A stretch of DNA of 6,991 nucleotides from JBBDIO01 sp040880365 (GTDB lineage Bacteria; Chloroflexota; Anaerolineae; Caldilineales; Caldilineaceae): the NCBI GenBank assembly GCA_040880365.1, contig JBBDIO010000070.1:1-6991 (forward strand), given 5' to 3'. Under the pieces are notes generated by a model. It saw nothing but the letters and a program-made list of their open reading frames with translations. It was not told the origin of the DNA and did not search any database. This document shows, piece by piece, positions 5,756-6,991 of this stretch. The translations under genes were made by a program, and so were the position numbers. Each line of letters starts with the position of its first letter. The first letter of the stretch is position 1.

Positions 5756-5785
5756 AAAAAGCCGGATCTCCTGTGGAGACCCGGC
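5756..5785 (-). terminator. Rho-independent terminator of the tricorn-like protease gene
   Basis: On the minus strand GCCGG-GT-CTCC-ACA-GGAG-AT-CCGGC (5785 to 5761) forms a nine-pair stem with a 2x2 internal mismatch and a three-base loop, followed at once by TTTTTGTTGTG. This is the classic layout. It lies after the 20-bp array, so the array is probably transcribed as the 3' untranslated region of the protease mRNA. Confidence 0.82.
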
Positions 5786-5837
5786 GGTCAGCTTTATTGA
5801 GTTCGATTAGACTTGCGCGACTGGTTGAGGGCCGATG

Positions 5838-6032
5838 CACCGCGCCCAGGCATAGCGNNNNNNNNNNNNNNNNNNNNNNNNNNNNNNNNNNNNNNNNNNN
5901 NNNNNNNNNNNNNNNNNNNNNNNNNNNNNNNNNNNNNNNNNNNNNNNNNNNNNNNNNCACCGTGCCCAGGCATAGCGCACCGTGCCCAGGCATAGCGCAC
6001 CGTGCCCAGGCATAGCGCACCGTGCCCAGGCA
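5838..6032. repeat. 20-bp tandem repeat array spanning a scaffold gap
   Basis: Unit caccgtgcccaggcatagcg. Three exact copies at 5958-5977, 5978-5997 and 5998-6017, a 15-bp partial copy at 6018-6032, and one copy with a single change (gtg to gcg) at 5838-5857 on the other side of the Ns. There are no spacers, so it is not CRISPR. Each unit holds TGCC-CA-GGCA, a short inverted repeat. The array begins 1 bp after the protease stop codon. The unit is not a multiple of three but has no stop codon in any minus-strand frame, so a 60-bp cycle encodes an open 20-residue repeat. True copy number is unknown. Confidence 0.93.
5858..5957. other. Assembly gap of exactly 100 Ns
   Basis: A run of 100 Ns lies inside the tandem array. 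One hundred is a common placeholder for a gap of unknown size, so the five-unit equivalent should not be taken as real. The repeat itself probably caused the assembly break. Confidence 0.98.
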
Positions 6033-6033
6033 C

Positions 6034-6991
6034 CTACGGGCTTGGCGTGTCGCCTGCCGCGGTGGTGCGCGGTGGCAATGTGGGCAATGCGCGGCTGGGG
6101 CGCGCATCCAGCGTAGGCCGCTGTACAGGATTCTCGGCCAAAAGCTTCAACGCCTCGGCAATCGCCCGTTCCAACTGAGCATCCACGCCCGCGGCAAAGT
6201 CCTGTGGCCGATTGTCCACTTCCACATCGGGGTCGGTGCCGTAGTTTTCCACGCTCCAACCCACATCTTCAAACCAGAAACTGTATTCGGGCTGCGTCGT
6301 AACCGTTCCATCGACCAGCGCATGTTGGGGTGCAATGCCAATCACCCCGCCCCAGGTGCGCTTGCCAATCAGCGGCCCCAGTTTCATCAGTTTGAAACTG
6401 TGGCAGAAAATATCGCCATCGCTGCCCGCATGTTCATTCGTCAACGCCACCAGTGGCCCGGCAATCGACTCCATCGGATAGGGGATCAATCCACCCCAGC
6501 GCGACAGGTCATAGCCAATGCGCCGGCGCGCCAGCTTTTCCAGAATCAACTGGCTCACATGCCCGCCACCGTTATAGCGCACATCCACAATCAGACCGTC
6601 GCGATCTACTTCGGCGAGATAGCCCCGGTGAAATTCCGCATAGCCCATCGCGCCCATATCGGGAATGTGAACATAGCCAATGCGACCATCACTTGCCACA
6701 TGCACCCGCCGCCGATTTTCGTTGACCCATTGGCGATAGCGCACCTGGTTTTCCGTGGTCAGCGTGCGCGTCACGATGGTAATGTAATCGCGCGTGCGCC
6801 CCGGCGGATCGTCTGCGTCCTGGGCCAGCGTCTCCACCCCCCGGTCGGGGCCGGTCGTGGCATGGGTGGCGGGCAAAGCAACTTCCGCAGCGGCGTCTTC
6901 CGTTACGGCCTCATCCGTTGCGACTTCGGGTTCACTTGCCGCCTCATTTGCAGATTCGGTTTCAGACTCGGTTGCAGTACGCTTGAAGACC
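6034..6991 (-). CDS. Tricorn-like protease (peptidase S41), C-terminal part, truncated by window edge
   Basis: The 3' part of a large self-compartmentalising or tricorn-homologue protease that degrades peptides, probably downstream of ATP-dependent proteases; the N-terminus lies beyond 6991. Seen: the C2 catalytic core with VRYRQWVNENRRRV, DGRIGYVHIPDMG, DGLIVDVRYNGGG, TNEHAGSDGD with the nucleophile Ser at 6423-6421 and the following Asp, LGPLIGKRTWGGVIGI, and GWSVENYGTDPDVEVDN with the catalytic-type Glu at 6249-6247. The His of the charge relay is expected in the C1 domain outside the window. Upstream of the C2 core, 6975-6880 encode an Ala/Glu/Thr-rich acidic stretch (TESETESANEAASEPEVA and following) between VFKR and DYITIVTRTL, which looks like an insertion in or next to the PDZ domain. 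The protein ends in a Pro/Thr/Arg-rich tail, and the stop TAG touches the 20-bp array. Confidence 0.93.
   Translation of the reverse strand, partial: VFKRTATESETESANEAASEPEVATDEAVTEDAAAEVALPATHATTGPDRGVETLAQDADDPPGRTRDYITIVTRTLTTENQVRYRQWVNENRRRVHVASDGRIGYVHIPDMGAMGYAEFHRGYLAEVDRDGLIVDVRYNGGGHVSQLILEKLARRRIGYDLSRWGGLIPYPMESIAGPLVALTNEHAGSDGDIFCHSFKLMKLGPLIGKRTWGGVIGIAPQHALVDGTVTTQPEYSFWFEDVGWSVENYGTDPDVEVDNRPQDFAAGVDAQLERAIAEALKLLAENPVQRPTLDARPSRALPTLPPRTTAAGDTPSP

Noticed and set aside
5838..6032. Possible CRISPR array
   Set aside because: Units are directly adjacent at 20 bp with no spacers, so this is a simple tandem repeat.
6379..6400. 8-bp inverted repeat CAGTTTCA/TGAAACTG inside the protease gene
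   Set aside because: It lies in conserved coding sequence (HSFKLMKLG) with no T-tract; most likely a coincidence of codons.

Overview
The window looks like a piece of a GC-rich bacterial chromosome with a scaffold gap. The best guess at the source is a member of the Chloroflexota (Anaerolineae-like). This is inferred from the combination of a tricorn-type S41 protease, a menaquinone-type UbiE methyltransferase, a GT51 penicillin-binding protein with an 'EDR..F..NPG' catalytic motif, and a secreted CAP protein with a Thr-Pro linker and a 'VYLPL' segment. No rRNA or other marker is present, so the assignment is tentative.

Layout. Most genes lie on the minus strand. Reading in that direction from the right edge: (1) the C-terminal part of a tricorn-like protease (6991 to 6034) runs straight into a 20-bp tandem repeat array interrupted by exactly 100 Ns, followed by a clear rho-independent terminator (5785 to 5756). 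(2) About 600 bp follows with no confident gene, then a secreted CAP/SCP-domain protein (5128 to 4346) that ends before a strong G/C hairpin (4209-4253). (3) An AT-richer island on the plus strand carries a DUF4258 protein and a small partner ORF (3570-4119), which resembles a toxin-antitoxin-like cassette. (4) A tight minus-strand operon follows: glycerophosphodiester phosphodiesterase (3339 to 2569), ubiE/menG (2563 to 1823) and a second class I SAM methyltransferase (1821 to 751), with only 5 bp and 1 bp between genes. (5) After about 190 bp rich in TCACA motifs, the N-terminus of a class A penicillin-binding protein runs off the left edge.

How the genes relate. UbiE performs the C-methylation step of menaquinone synthesis. 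The GDPD works in phospholipid head-group turnover. The third operon gene is a methyltransferase of unknown substrate. The PBP and the CAP protein act at or outside the membrane. The linkage looks like housekeeping and cell-envelope functions rather than one pathway.

The recurring oddity is short tandem duplication: a 20-bp array beside the protease stop codon, three separate in-frame 15- or 18-bp arrays inside one methyltransferase gene, a 12-bp duplication over the GDPD ribosome-binding site, and the Thr-Pro repeat. I did not find a clear new multi-gene system. The best candidates for a second look are the 20-bp array at the gap, the slippage-built methyltransferase and the DUF4258 pair.
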